The position numbers and the translations under genes are program-made. DNA of 64,000 nucleotides from JAISGQ01 sp045604965 (GTDB lineage Bacteria > Bacillota > Clostridia > Oscillospirales > Acutalibacteraceae): NCBI GenBank assembly GCA_045604965.1, contig JAZUPB010000059.1, forward strand, positions 1 to 64,000, given 5' to 3'. Below, piece by piece: positions 51,400-62,200 of this stretch (position 1 is the stretch's first letter; the number at the start of each line of letters is the position of its first letter). The notes below the pieces were generated by a model. That model had not been told where the DNA came from and ran no database searches. It worked only from the letters and a program-made list of their open reading frames with translations.

Positions 51400-52473
51400 T
51401 TAGCCGTCCATTCTCTCGATGGCGAGATTTACAAGTCTGTCGATAAGCTGGCCGTTGTCAACTCCGCAGGCCTCCCAGAGCATAGGATACATAGAAATAC
51501 TTGTAAATCCGGGGAGAGTGTTGGGCTCGTTAAGGAGCACTGCGCCGTCGCTGTGACGGACGAAGAAGTCCATTCTTGTAAGACCGGAGCAGCCGAGATG
51601 CTTATATGCTTTTACAGCGAGACAGCGAACTTCTGCAGCGGATTCTTCGCTGATTCTTGCAGGAATCAGTGTTTCAGAGCCGATTCCGTTGTATTTGCTT
51701 TCGAAATCGTACCAGTCATTTGCGGAAACGACCTCGCCTACAACAGAAGCTTCTGCGTTGTTTCGGTTGCCGAGAACTGCGCACTCAACCTCAGCGCCGA
51801 GGATACCTTCCTCGATAACGATCTTGGGATCGTGCTCAGCGGCAAGGTTGACAGCGTTTATCAGCTCTTCGCGGTCGGAGCATTTGCTGACACCTACGGA
51901 AGAGCCTGCGTTCGCAGGTTTTACAAAGCAGGGATAACCGAGCTTTTCTTCTATCTCAGCACACCATTTTTCGGTGTTTTCTGCAAAATCATCAGAATAG
52001 AACCAAACAAAAGCCGCCTGAGCTATTCCGCCGTGCTCAAGCATAGAGTTTGTCAGGGCCTTATCCATACAGATTGCGCTGGAAGCAACGTCGCAGCCGA
52101 CATAAGGAATGCCTGCAAGCTCAAGAAGACCCTGCATTGCGCCATCCTCGCACAGTCTGCCGTGCATAACGGGATAAACTGCGTCAAGTCGGATGGTGCG
52201 TGTGCCGTCAGAGCCCATAACGATCAGACCGTGAACAGATGTGTCGGGAGAGATAAATGCAGGAGTTACTTTATCCTGCTCCCAGGAACTGTCAGCAAGC
52301 TTGCTGACATCTCCCTCATAAAGGAACCATCGTCCGTCACGGGTGATTCCGATCATAACCACGTCGTAAAGATCGCGGGGAGTTTTATTTATAACAGTGG
52401 TGGCGCTTCTCAGGGACACAGCATGCTCTGAAGATTTGCCGCCGAATATAATGCCCAATGTTTTTTTGCTCAT
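51400..52473 (-). CDS. ddl: D-alanine--D-alanine ligase
   Basis: A 357-aa ATP-grasp protein read from ATG 52473 behind GGAG. IFGGKSSEHAVSLRSA, the HGRLCEDGAMQG loop, VKPANAGSSVGVSK and the Mg-binding LLNEPNTLPGFT match Ddl. It forms the D-Ala-D-Ala dipeptide for the cell wall. The common HGxxGEDG motif has Cys instead of Gly. It lies 84 nt upstream of murI on the same strand. Confidence 0.95.
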   Translation of the reverse strand: MSKKTLGIIFGGKSSEHAVSLRSATTVINKTPRDLYDVVMIGITRDGRWFLYEGDVSKLADSSWEQDKVTPAFISPDTSVHGLIVMGSDGTRTIRLDAVYPVMHGRLCEDGAMQGLLELAGIPYVGCDVASSAICMDKALTNSMLEHGGIAQAAFVWFYSDDFAENTEKWCAEIEEKLGYPCFVKPANAGSSVGVSKCSDREELINAVNLAAEHDPKIVIEEGILGAEVECAVLGNRNNAEASVVGEVVSANDWYDFESKYNGIGSETLIPARISEESAAEVRCLAVKAYKHLGCSGLTRMDFFVRHSDGAVLLNEPNTLPGFTSISMYPMLWEACGVDNGQLIDRLVNLAIERMDG

Positions 52474-52512
52474 AAGATCAGCTCCAATACGTATTTCGCA
52501 TCGCGTCATTCC

Positions 52513-52541
52513 ATTGTAGCACAATCGAAAATGGTATGCAA
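52513..52541 (-). promoter_or_regulatory. ddl promoter
   Basis: Minus strand TTGCAT (52536-52541), 17 nt, extended TGC-TACAAT (52513-52518). Confidence 0.7.
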
Positions 52542-52633
52542 CTATAAATAAGGCGTTTTTTGACAGCTGAGTTATGTTACTCAGCTTGAGAACTGGCAGA
52601 GTTTACAATACAGAAATTTGTGCATAATACACA

Positions 52634-52662
52634 TTGAAAATTAACAAACAGGAATGTATAAT
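52634..52662 (+). promoter_or_regulatory. promoter of the HD-like gene
   Basis: TTGAAA (52634-52639), 17 nt, TATAAT (52657-52662). Confidence 0.75.
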
Positions 52663-52695
52663 GTAAATAGTAGATAGAAAGTGAGGCGGATGTTA

Positions 52696-53235
52696 ATGAC
52701 AATTAACGATCTTGCGAATTTTGTCGCACCTTATTACGATAAAAAAGATATTCTCCACAATAACGCCCATACAAAGAGGCTTGTAAAGATGGTCAATAAG
52801 ATCATCGAAAAGGGCGGCTACAAGGACGAGGTCAGATATGACAATGTTATCTGTGCTGCGTATCTCCACGTTATGGTTAAAAACGAGTCAGAAAGGGCAC
52901 TCAGCTGGCTTATGTCTCACGGTGTGTCCGAGCCGCAGGCGATGGACATAGTGGATATCGCACAGCGAGGACAGAGAGAAGGCAGACCGAATTCTCTTGA
53001 GAGTAAAATACTGCACGATGCCTATATTCTTGAAGGTGGAAAGTCCTATGCTTATGCCCGTTATATTATTTTCGGATATAAGAACAATCTGGATATCAAA
53101 AAGACTCTCTCTTACATAGAAAACACCATTCTCCCCTCTCTGAAATGCTACCTGCCCTGGACACAGAAGGAGCTTGAGGAATACAAGGAATTTGTTATGG
53201 AATGTGTAGAAGATATGAGAGAAGAGCTTGAATAG
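52696..53235 (+). CDS. degenerate HD-domain-like protein
   Basis: A 179-aa helical protein read from ATG 52696, after AGGCGG. The pattern HNNAHTKRLVKMVNKII, AAYLHVMVKN and KILHDAYILEGG resembles HD phosphohydrolases, but the metal-binding HD pair in the second motif reads HV, so activity through the normal site is doubtful. It may be a regulatory or diverged HD protein. It has its own promoter and a hairpin terminator. Confidence 0.55.
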   Translation: MTINDLANFVAPYYDKKDILHNNAHTKRLVKMVNKIIEKGGYKDEVRYDNVICAAYLHVMVKNESERALSWLMSHGVSEPQAMDIVDIAQRGQREGRPNSLESKILHDAYILEGGKSYAYARYIIFGYKNNLDIKKTLSYIENTILPSLKCYLPWTQKELEEYKEFVMECVEDMREELE

Positions 53236-53242
53236 TACAAAG

Positions 53243-53307
53243 AAGCCCTGCACCGTGGTGCAGGGCTTTGCAGCAGCTTATAGACACAGCATTTGTTGCT
53301 GTGTCTA
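53243..53307 (+). terminator. two consecutive hairpins after the HD-like gene
   Basis: AAGCCCTGCAC/GTGCAGGGCTT (53243-53268) and TAGACACAGCA/TGCTGTGTCTA (53281-53307). Neither has a long T run. Confidence 0.6.
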
Positions 53308-53385
53308 TTCTTGTAAATGAGGTCGTTTCATGGTAGAATCGATTTAAACAGAAAGTCTGAGAGTTTAATACTTGGAGGGATGAGG

Positions 53386-53802
53386 ATGCAGACCTACAAT
53401 TTACCTTATGATTGGCAGATATCTATTTCGGATAACTGGCAGGGAGAGTATGAAGCAGAGGTTGGACAATATGTTTTTTATCCTGACGACAGTGATCTTA
53501 CAATTCGAATAACACCGTTTCACGCAGAAAAAGACGGTGTGCTTGCTCCTGCAGAAGTAATGGAAAATGCATATACCAGAACAATACCGCCGGCGGCGGT
53601 ACTGCGAAATGAAAGCCTGGACAGTGCGAATGGGTATAATGTGAGGATATACGAAAATAAACTGACCGAAAATGGTCAGATAGTTTATGTGATTTACATT
53701 GGATGCTATACTTTTGGGGAATTGTTATCTGTTAATATTTTCGGGACAGATAAAAAAGAATGCGAGCAAGTGCTCTGCACACTCAAAATAGTAAAAAAGT
53801 AA
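53386..53802 (+). CDS. hypothetical protein
   Basis: A 138-aa beta-rich protein read from ATG 53386 (MQTYNLPYDWQISISDNWQG), spaced correctly from GGAGG. It looks like a compact sandwich fold (YVFYPDDSDLTIRITPFHAE; VIYIGCYTFGELLSVNIFG). No signal peptide; no family recognised. It is between two promoter/terminator-bounded units. Confidence 0.5.
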   Translation: MQTYNLPYDWQISISDNWQGEYEAEVGQYVFYPDDSDLTIRITPFHAEKDGVLAPAEVMENAYTRTIPPAAVLRNESLDSANGYNVRIYENKLTENGQIVYVIYIGCYTFGELLSVNIFGTDKKECEQVLCTLKIVKK

Positions 53803-53832
53803 TATATTTGGGGTATCGAGTTTTATTTTTCG

Positions 53833-53861
53833 TTGCATAACTCCTCGTATTGTGGTAAAAT
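53833..53861 (+). promoter_or_regulatory. corA promoter
   Basis: TTGCAT (53833-53838), 17 nt, extended TGG-TAAAAT (53856-53861). Confidence 0.6.
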
Positions 53862-53890
53862 AACAGGAACGGATAAAAGGAGGGCTTGCA

Positions 53891-54826
53891 ATGTTTGTAG
53901 ATCTGGCAGATGGCGGAAGAAAACTAAAAAAACGCGAAGCTGACGGCGGAAAAGTTGTTGTCGGCTATGTTACTATGCGCGAAATGGAGCGCTGCTGGGA
54001 ACTTCTGGGTATTTCAGAAAGCAAGCTTTCCGAACTGATCGCCGACAGCGAAAGCTTCCGAAGCAGTATTGATGTCTATGATGACTACAGCTGCGGTACC
54101 TTGAATATCGTAGATGCGCGCGATGTTTTTGCAAAGCGCGACAGAGTGGGTTTTTTTATAAAGCGCAATCTTTTTCTGGTCGTCGATATCGATGACAACG
54201 ACAGCAGTACCCTTCACGCTCTGGAATATGTAATGAACCGATGCACAGTGCCGACCATCACTCTCGAAAAGGTAATATACACCTTCTTTGACAGGCTGAT
54301 GACCTCCGACAATCGCGTGCTCGAAAATATGGAATTTGAAATGAGCGAGATGGAAGAGCGGATAACTGAGGAAGAAACGGATATGGATTTTGTCCGTGAT
54401 ATGCTCAATCTCAAGAAAAAGCTCCTGGTTCTGCGTAATTATTACGAACAACTGGTTGATATCGCTGAGGCACTGGGAGAAAATGAAAACAAGCTTTTTG
54501 CTCAGGAAGATCTCAGATATTTTGCTCTGTTGGAAAATAAAGCTCACAGACTGAGCGGAAACGTTCAGCTTCTCCGCGAAAATCTTGTACAGCTCAGAGA
54601 AGCAAACGATACTCAGGCAGATCTTAATCTCAACCGTACAATGAAGTTGTTTACTGTAGTCACTGCTATATTCCTTCCGCTGACGCTTATTACGAGCTGG
54701 TACGGCATGAATTTCGAGAATATGCCGGAGCTTCACTGGAAAGGCGGATACTACTTTGTGATCGGACTTACGGTGGCTGTCGTAGTGCTCGTACTGCTGT
54801 TTTTCAAGAAGAAAAAATTGCTGTAA
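53891..54826 (+). CDS. CorA-family magnesium/divalent cation transporter
   Basis: A 311-aa protein. A soluble N-terminal domain and long helices (about 120-245) precede two C-terminal transmembrane helices. The first ends in the selectivity motif YGMNFENMP and the second ends at the C-terminus (KKKKLL). CorA is a pentameric Mg2+ channel; other divalent metals are possible. ATG 53891 follows AAAGGAGGG. Length is normal. Confidence 0.93.
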   Translation: MFVDLADGGRKLKKREADGGKVVVGYVTMREMERCWELLGISESKLSELIADSESFRSSIDVYDDYSCGTLNIVDARDVFAKRDRVGFFIKRNLFLVVDIDDNDSSTLHALEYVMNRCTVPTITLEKVIYTFFDRLMTSDNRVLENMEFEMSEMEERITEEETDMDFVRDMLNLKKKLLVLRNYYEQLVDIAEALGENENKLFAQEDLRYFALLENKAHRLSGNVQLLRENLVQLREANDTQADLNLNRTMKLFTVVTAIFLPLTLITSWYGMNFENMPELHWKGGYYFVIGLTVAVVVLVLLFFKKKKLL

Positions 54827-54905
54827 AATAGAATGTTAAAAAATAATAAATCTATGAATCAAAAAAGGCAAAATGCCTTTGATATCAATGGATTAATGAA
54901 ATAAT

Positions 54906-54928
54906 AAAAAGCCCCGACGGGGCTTTTT
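54906..54928. terminator. bidirectional terminator after corA
   Basis: AAAAGCCCC-GAC-GGGGCTTTT. It overlaps the end of the converging 60-aa gene. Confidence 0.9.
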
Positions 54929-55109
54929 ATTTGAACATATATCCGATGTTGTCAAGCAGATCGGTGACAGAGCCTGACATAGAACGCATCTGCTTTTTTA
55001 GTCTGCGCTTGTTGGTTTTTGCCATCATTCCGCCTGCGATTCCTGCAGCTGCGCCGATTAGCAATCCTACACCTGCACCTTTTACGGCTGCACTGACATT
55101 TCTTGCCAT
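54927..55109 (-). CDS. 60-aa glycine-rich membrane-associated protein
   Basis: Read from ATG 55109 behind GGAGG; the longer frame has no SD. It has one Gly/Ala-rich hydrophobic segment (about 9-29, GAGVGLLIGAAAGIAGGMMA), then a basic stretch (KTNKRRLKKQMR) and ends LLDNIGYMFK. It resembles YtxH-like small membrane proteins. Its stop lies at the edge of the corA terminator. Confidence 0.6.
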   Translation of the reverse strand: MARNVSAAVKGAGVGLLIGAAAGIAGGMMAKTNKRRLKKQMRSMSGSVTDLLDNIGYMFK

Positions 55110-55243
55110 ATTCACAGTCCTCCCTGTTATTATCAAACATTTGAGTATTTTGCAAAGCATAGCTTTCAGCTCCGTTTCGTTTGCAGGGATAGTGTTTGCG
55201 AAAAAAAGAGAAAAATACAAAAAATATGAAAGAAGATCAAAGA

Positions 55244-55744
55244 ATGTCTACACTCAATATTGTTATGGTAGAGCCTCAGATACCTCAGAACACGGGAAAT
55301 GTGGCGAGAACCTGTGCTGCTACAGGTGCCAGACTTCATCTGGTAGGTCCTATGGGGTTCAAAATTGACGATGCGAAGCTCAAGAGAGCAGGTCTTGATT
55401 ACTGGCATCTTCTGGATATTACATATTACGACAGTCTGGATGAATTTTTTGAGAAGAATACAGGCGAATTCTTTTATTTTTCCACGAAAGCACGCAATGT
55501 ATACAGTGATATTGAATATCCCGATAATTCCTATCTTTTCTTCGGAAAAGAAACTGCAGGGCTGCCGGAGGAACTGCTTGCACAGAACCCTGACAGGTGT
55601 GTAAGAATACCGATGATAAGCGACGCGAGGTCTTTGAATCTCTCGAATTCAATTGCAATCGGAGTGTATGAAACTCTCAGACAGTGGGGATATCCGGAAC
55701 TGCAGAATTTCGGTCAGCTTACAAAATATAAATGGGACGATTAA
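55244..55744 (+). CDS. trmL: tRNA (cytidine/uridine-34-2'-O)-methyltransferase TrmL
   Basis: A 166-aa SPOUT protein read from ATG 55244 (MSTLNIVMVEPQIPQNTGNV); ATG 55226 is an alternative, and neither SD is strong. The trefoil-knot motifs are QNTGNVARTC, FFGKETAGLPEEL and ARSLNLSNSIAIG. It modifies the wobble base of tRNA-Leu. Length is normal (about 155-165). A strong terminator follows. Confidence 0.93.
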   Translation: MSTLNIVMVEPQIPQNTGNVARTCAATGARLHLVGPMGFKIDDAKLKRAGLDYWHLLDITYYDSLDEFFEKNTGEFFYFSTKARNVYSDIEYPDNSYLFFGKETAGLPEELLAQNPDRCVRIPMISDARSLNLSNSIAIGVYETLRQWGYPELQNFGQLTKYKWDD

Positions 55745-55765
55745 TTTAAAATGTCTTTTGTTAAT

Positions 55766-55805
55766 AAAAGCATCCGTGTGCCAGTTGCACGGATGCTTTT
55801 TGTTT
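55766..55805 (+). terminator. trmL terminator
   Basis: AAAAGCATCCGTG / CACGGATGCTTTTT. The following 280 bases to the next promoter hold nothing I recognise. Confidence 0.9.
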
Positions 55806-56084
55806 AAATTGTCAGAAAGAGTTAAACGTTTAAGAGTAGGTTTTGCTTGTGTAAATAGTAGAATTTTCTAGATGTAAAAAACTTGTGCGTGGTGCAATGT
55901 GCACATATCTGCAATCAGGCAAAAATGCAAAAAAGTGCGCGTTGTGTCTCCTGTCAGGGTCGACCACAAGATGTTGAGGGAGATGTGGAAAAAGTCTGTA
56001 AAATCAATGGGTTTGAGTTTTTTAACTTAGTTAAATAAATGCCCCGAAAACACGAAAAAAAGTTGATTTTTTTCTTTCGAATCG

Positions 56085-56114
56085 TTGACATATATTGGAA
56101 GGAAATTGTAAAAT
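56085..56114 (+). promoter_or_regulatory. promoter of the giant surface protein gene
   Basis: TTGACA (56085-56090), 18-nt spacer, TAAAAT (56109-56114). The -35 is consensus. Confidence 0.75.
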
Positions 56115-56125
56115 AGTGTATACCC

Positions 56126-56217
56126 TGAAACGTGGGAGAAATTGTGTCCGAAACACAGTTTATTCTCGCAAACAGGAGCCGAACGTTTCACCACCGTATC
56201 GGCAGACTGAAACAGTC
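56126..56217 (+). promoter_or_regulatory. structured 5' leader with alternative stems
   Basis: TGAAACGT (56126-56133) can pair with ACGTTTCA (56183-56190), enclosing an inner hairpin (GAGAA/TTCTC and TGTGT/ACACA, 56136-56167). The same ACG (56183-56185) can instead extend a GCCGA-ACG / CGT-A-TCGGC stem (56178-56203). A GACTG-AAA-CAGTC hairpin follows (56205-56217), 17 nt before the SD (56235-56241). No known riboswitch consensus was recognised. Confidence 0.5.
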
Positions 56218-56251
56218 AGAAATTTGATCTTTCGAAGGGGGATCTTAACAA

Positions 56252-59200
56252 ATGAAGGGTTATCACGAAGGAAGGCGAAAGAATAAGTTCTTTATGGGAC
56301 TTATCTCAATCGTCCTGTGCTTCTCCATCATCGGTGCAAGCACAATGACAGCCTTTGCTGCAACTCCTGTTGAAGAGTCGAGGGATACTACCCCGAAACT
56401 CACATTCAACGGCGTTGACAGCATCGCAGAAGATGAGCTTTGTCTCATCGTATTCAATGATATGACGCAGAACGGCGCCGACTCCGAAGGCCGAGCCATT
56501 ATAGGCGGTGACCTTGTAGTCGAAGGCGGTTGGTCTGCATCTATCAGCCACAGTTATCCGAATGAGTACGTCCTTATGGTCGGCGGAAATATTTCCGGCG
56601 GCAACATTGACGGCGGCGGATGTATCGCTATAGGCGGCGGCGCATACAGCGAGACGCTGATCAATGTTTCCGGTAACTGTTCTCACGGCGGTACAGATGC
56701 AGTGCACGTAGACAACTCCGGTTGGATCGAGAACTACATCACCAAAGCAGAGCAGGCATTTACTGCTGCATCCGCACAGTATGCAAACCTCCCTGCAGAC
56801 GGTACTGCACTTAGAGGCGGATGGAATCAGCATTGGGATCTTATTGCTAATCCCAATCACGTAGAGGGCGAACCTCACGTATTTTACGTTGACGGAAGCG
56901 CTCCTCTGAGCGAAATCGCATTCTATGGCGACTTCGGCAGCGATCCTATCGTCATCAACGTAAGCGGCAGCAATGTGCAGTTTACCGGCGGTAACGGTGT
57001 TATGGTCAGCGGCAACAGTCTTAATGCTTGGGACAATGCTACACAGACCAATATTTCTGCTCCCGGTGCAAACATTGATGTTGAGTACATCAAGGCAAAC
57101 ACCGTATGGAACATCTATGAGGCAGAAGCAGTAGAGATCAAGTACCAGGCTGTACAGGGTTCTCTTCTTGCTCCTTATGCTACCGTAACAGGTACACAGG
57201 GTCACGTTAACGGTTCTACTGTTGTAAGAAATATGGTCGGTGCAGGCGGATTTGAGTACCACACCGGCAACTTCTTCAAGAACCCGTTCTCCGCAGCTCT
57301 TGAGGTAACAAAGGTTGTTAACGGTACAGCTGATTCTGCTGCTGAGAAGGAATTCAGATTCCAGCTCCAGAAGGCAGACGGTACTCTCGTTAAAGAGTTT
57401 ACCCTTGAGGCAGGCAAGACCTGGCGTTTCTCCGAATTCGAGGAGAACGTAACCTATAAGGTAGTTGAGCTTGATTCTTCCGAGCTTTACACCTTTAATA
57501 AGGCAGAGGCAACAGGCAGCGTTGACTCCATCAAGGGCAAGACTGTTACCTTTACCGCAACCGACGGCTCCAGCCGCCACATTACATTCTATAATGATGC
57601 GGTTGAAGTTGTTAAGGAAGGCTCCATCACCGTTAAGAAGAACCTTGACGATGCTGTGGATCCCAACGCAGAGTTCGTGTTCAACCTTGAGTATTATGAC
57701 GGCGGTTGGCAGAAGGTCGATTCCGTCAAGCTTTCGGATGGCAAGACTCATACTTTCTCAAAACTTCCTCTTGGTACCTATCGTGTAACTGAGGATGTTG
57801 ATTCCGGAAAGTATACAACTTCTGTTGTTACTACTGTAAACGCTGATGCTGTTGTAGCATCCAGCCAGGAGATCACTCTCAACGAGAGCCTTCTCGATCA
57901 GTCCGTAACATTCACCAACACCCGTAACTACGGTTCTATCAATGTTTCCAAGCTTGTTAACGGAACCGATGCACAGGATTCTTTCACCTTCCGTCTTTAT
58001 AAGGAAGAAAACGGCTCCTGGGTACCCGCAGGTGTTGACGATATAACTGTTACCGCAGGTTCGTCCGCTTCCTTCAACGGACTTCCCTACGGCGTTACCT
58101 ATGCAGTAGCAGAACTCAACTCCGCTAACTACAGCTTTGCTTCCGTAGTCGGCGGCACCAATGAGAGCCTTACCATCGACGGCAATCCTGCTGTTAAGGT
58201 AGTTGTTGGTACCAATGCTTCCATCGCATTCACCAACACTCTCAAGACCGGTAACCTCACAGTTACCAAGACAGTTTCCGGTACAGGCAACGCAGGCGAC
58301 ACCTTCTCCTTCACCCTTCAGAAGAAGAACGGTACCTCCTGGTCCACCGTTGAAACATTTACTCTTAAGGCTGGCGAGACCAAGAACTTCACAGGTCTTA
58401 CCGCTAACACCACTTACAGAGTATACGAAGCTACTATCGGCGAGATCTACGATCGCGGTGCAATCACCGGTGCTGACAGCATTGAGGATGACATCTATGC
58501 TATCTTCACCCTCGGCGCAGACGAGAATCGCACTGTAGCATTCACAAACGTTGTAAAGCCCGGCTCCATCACCGTTTCGAAGGTTGTAAACGACAACTTC
58601 GACAACGCACAGAAGTCCTTTGCATTCACCCTTTATGAGAGTGCAGACAACGGCACCAACTGGAACGCTGTTGAAACCTTCACCCTCGCAGCTGGTGAGA
58701 ACAAGACCTTCTCCGATCTGGACACCGAGAAGCTTTATAAGGTAGTAGAAAGCGAATATGCTAACTACAACACAACCGTAAAGGTCGGCTCCGCTTCCGT
58801 AAACGGCACCGACACCGGTTCTTTCAAGATTTCTCCCAACGCTGACCTTTCTGTTGTATATACTAATAATAGAAAGACAGCAGATCTCACAGTCAAGAAG
58901 GAAATCAACGGTACTCCGTTCAGCGCAAACGATTCCTTTACTTTCCGTCTCTTCAAGCAGAGCGGAAACAGCTGGGTATCTGCAGGCGCTGAGGATATCA
59001 CCGTTAAGGCTAACGGCACTGCTAAGTTCACCGGCCTTGCATATGGCGTAACCTATGCAGTCGCAGAGCTTAACAATGCTGAGTACACCTTCACTTCTGT
59101 TACAGGCGGCTCCGCTGTTACCGTAAACGGTATGTCCGGTGCATCCGTAGCAGTTGACGGTGCTGAGACCCTCACATTCACCAACACTCCGATTCCCAAG

Positions 59201-62200
59201 ATCGGCGGATTTACTGTTACAAAGTCCGTTTCCGGTTACGGTATCGCAAGCGATAAGTTCACCTTCAAGGTGGAGAAGAAGAACGGCGACAAGTGGGCAG
59301 AGGTTGAGACCTTCACCCTCACCGCAGGCGCAAGCAAGACCTTCTCCGACCTCACTGCAGGTGATGTATACAGAATCAGCGAAACTTCTGCTCCTGACAG
59401 CTACAAGCTGGCTAACGTTGCAGGTGCTGACAGCGTTATCAATGGTGTTGCAACCATCACCATCGTTGACAAGTCCTGCCCCTCCATCGTATTTACCAAC
59501 GAAGTAAAGACTGGTTCTATCAAGGTCACAAAGACCCTCAATGACAAGTTCGACAATGCTGCTGCTTCTTTCAGCTTCACAGCTTATGAGAGCACCGACG
59601 GCAAGACCTGGACTGCAATTGAGACCTTCACACTTGCAGGCGGTGAGTACAAGACCATCTCCGGTCTCGACGTAACCAAGTCCTACAAGGTAGTTGAGGC
59701 TGACTACAGCGCAACCTACGAGACCACCGTTAAGGTCGGCTCCAAGGAGACTGCAGCTCTTGACAGCGGCAGCTTCACTCTTACCGCTGACAGTGCAACA
59801 GCAGTTGCATTTACCAATACCAGAAAGACCGCTTCCCTCACCGTTAAGAAGGCAATGGACGGTCAGGCCTATGACGGCGACACCTTCAAGTTCCGTCTTT
59901 ACAAGCAGGTCGGTTCTGAGTGGGTCGAGGCAGGCGTTGACGATGTAACCGTCAAGCCCAACGGCTCCGCAACATTCGAAAACCTCGCATACGGCAACAC
60001 TTATGCTGTTGTTGAGCTCGCAGCAGAGGAATACACCCTCGTTTCCGTAACCGGTGCTAATGTCACCGTTGACGGTGCTTCCGGCTCCAAGTTCGTCGTA
60101 AACGGCGATGCAGAGGTTACCTTCACCAACAAGCCCATCCCCAGACTTGGCGGCTTCACTGTTACAAAGCAGCTCACCGGCGGCAACGCTGCTGACGAGT
60201 TCGGCTTCACCGTACAGAAGAAGGAAGGCTCCTCCTGGGTAGACTTCGATAGCTTCACCCTCAGAGCTGGCGACAGCAAGATCTACACCGATCTCGTAGA
60301 GGGCGAAACCTACAGAATTTACGAGTCCGAGACAGGCGCTATCTATGAGCTCGCATCCATCACCGGAGCTAACTCTGTAGAGGGCGACAGATATGCTATC
60401 GTCAACATCGTTGAGGATAAGAATCCTGCAGTCGCATTCGTAAATAAGGTAAAGCAGGGCACAATTACTGTTTCCAAGACCCTCACCGATGAGGCTCTCT
60501 CCGGAACATCCACATTTAAGTTCGAGCTTCAGAAGCTGGTCGGTTCTTCCTACCAGAAGGTAGAAGTTAAGGAACTCTCCGTCGGTCACGGCGCATCTGC
60601 TACCGTAACCTTCGAGAACCTCCCCTACAACGAGACCTACCGCGTAGTTGAGCTCGGCGCTGAGAACTACGACACCACCACCGTATTCGAGGGTGCTGCA
60701 ACTGAGGGTAAGACCTCTGCAGGCATTGCTCTTGACGGTGATGAGACCGTAGCATTCCAGAACGTTAAGAAGGTTGTTCTCTCCGTTAAGAAGGAAATCG
60801 CTGACGGCGATACCGATCTTGGCAAGACCTTCACATTCGTAATTGAGAGAAAGATCGGCAACACTTGGAAGACCATCGAAACCGTAACTCTTATGGCAAG
60901 CGATTCCGCCGCAGAGTTCGAAGTTGAGACAGGTACCTACAGAGTACTTGAAATGGTCGGCACAGAGGGTTACACCTATGTTGGCACCACCGTTTCCGGC
61001 GGCGCAGCAAATGTTGCTGAGACCAATGCAAACCTTGACGGCGTAAATTACAACGGTGCACAGTTTGTTCTTTCCGCAAATGCTGCAGCAGTTGTTGAGA
61101 ACCGCACTGTTAAGGGCAACATCGTACTTTCCAAGATAGTATCTGATACTGTCACACCTGAGAAGGAATTCACCTTCACTCTCCAGCAGCTCGTAAACGG
61201 CGCTTGGGAAGATGTTCTCAAGGCTGACGGAGCTCCTGTGACCGTAGTCCTCAAGCACAGCGAAGCTGTTGACCTCAACCAGGTCGCAACTCTTGAGTAC
61301 GGCAGCGTTTACAGAGTAGTTGAGACAGTTGACAACGCTATCTATGAGACCACCGTAGTAACTAACGGCACAAATTCCAACGGCGCAGCAAGCGGCGCTA
61401 TCACAATTGGTGCTAAGGAAGCTTCCGTAGCATTCACCAACACCCGCCGCAATGCACAGCTCAAGATAGTCAAGGCTCTCACCGCTGAGAGCAGCGATCT
61501 CGGCGAAAGCTTCGAGATCTCCGTTTACAAGTACACCGAGGCAGACGGCTGGAAGCTCCTTACCGCTGCTGAGGACGGCGTAGACGGCACCTTCACTATC
61601 AAGGCAGGCGCAAATAACGGCAAGTATATCAGCCTCCCGGTCGGCGCAAGCTACAAGATCGTAGAAACCAAGACCGGTAAGAGCTATAACTTCGAAAGCT
61701 TCTCTGACAATGTTAGTGCAAACAACACTATCAAGCTTATGAGCGACGCTGAGGTCGTTGTATACAACGCAATCAAGACCGGCAAGCTCGTAGTCAAGAA
61801 GACTCTCAACGACGACATCACTCCCGATGCAGTATTTACATTCAATGTAACTGACTCCAACGGTAAGGTTGTCGCAAGCAGCACAATCACCGGCGGCGAA
61901 AGCTTTACAGTTGAAAATCTCCCCTATGGCGAGACCTACACTGTAACTGAAGTTGTAAACAGCGAAGTTTATGAGACCTCAGTCACCATCAATGCAAAGA
62001 CTGAAGAAGGCATCAGCGGCACTGTTACAATCGACAGCGCAGAAGCTAACATCGCATTCGAAAATACCCGCCGTGAAGGCGAAGTAGTCATCCAGAAGCT
62101 CCTTTCTGAGGGCAGCAACGAGTTTGATGAGAAGTTCAGCTTCACTCTCTATCGTCTGACCGACAACGGCTGGACCGAGATCGAAAAGTTCAACCTCGGA

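Noticed and set aside
56120..56250. c-di-GMP-I riboswitch before the adhesin gene
   Set aside because: The conserved core motifs of that class are not present; only alternative stems are seen.
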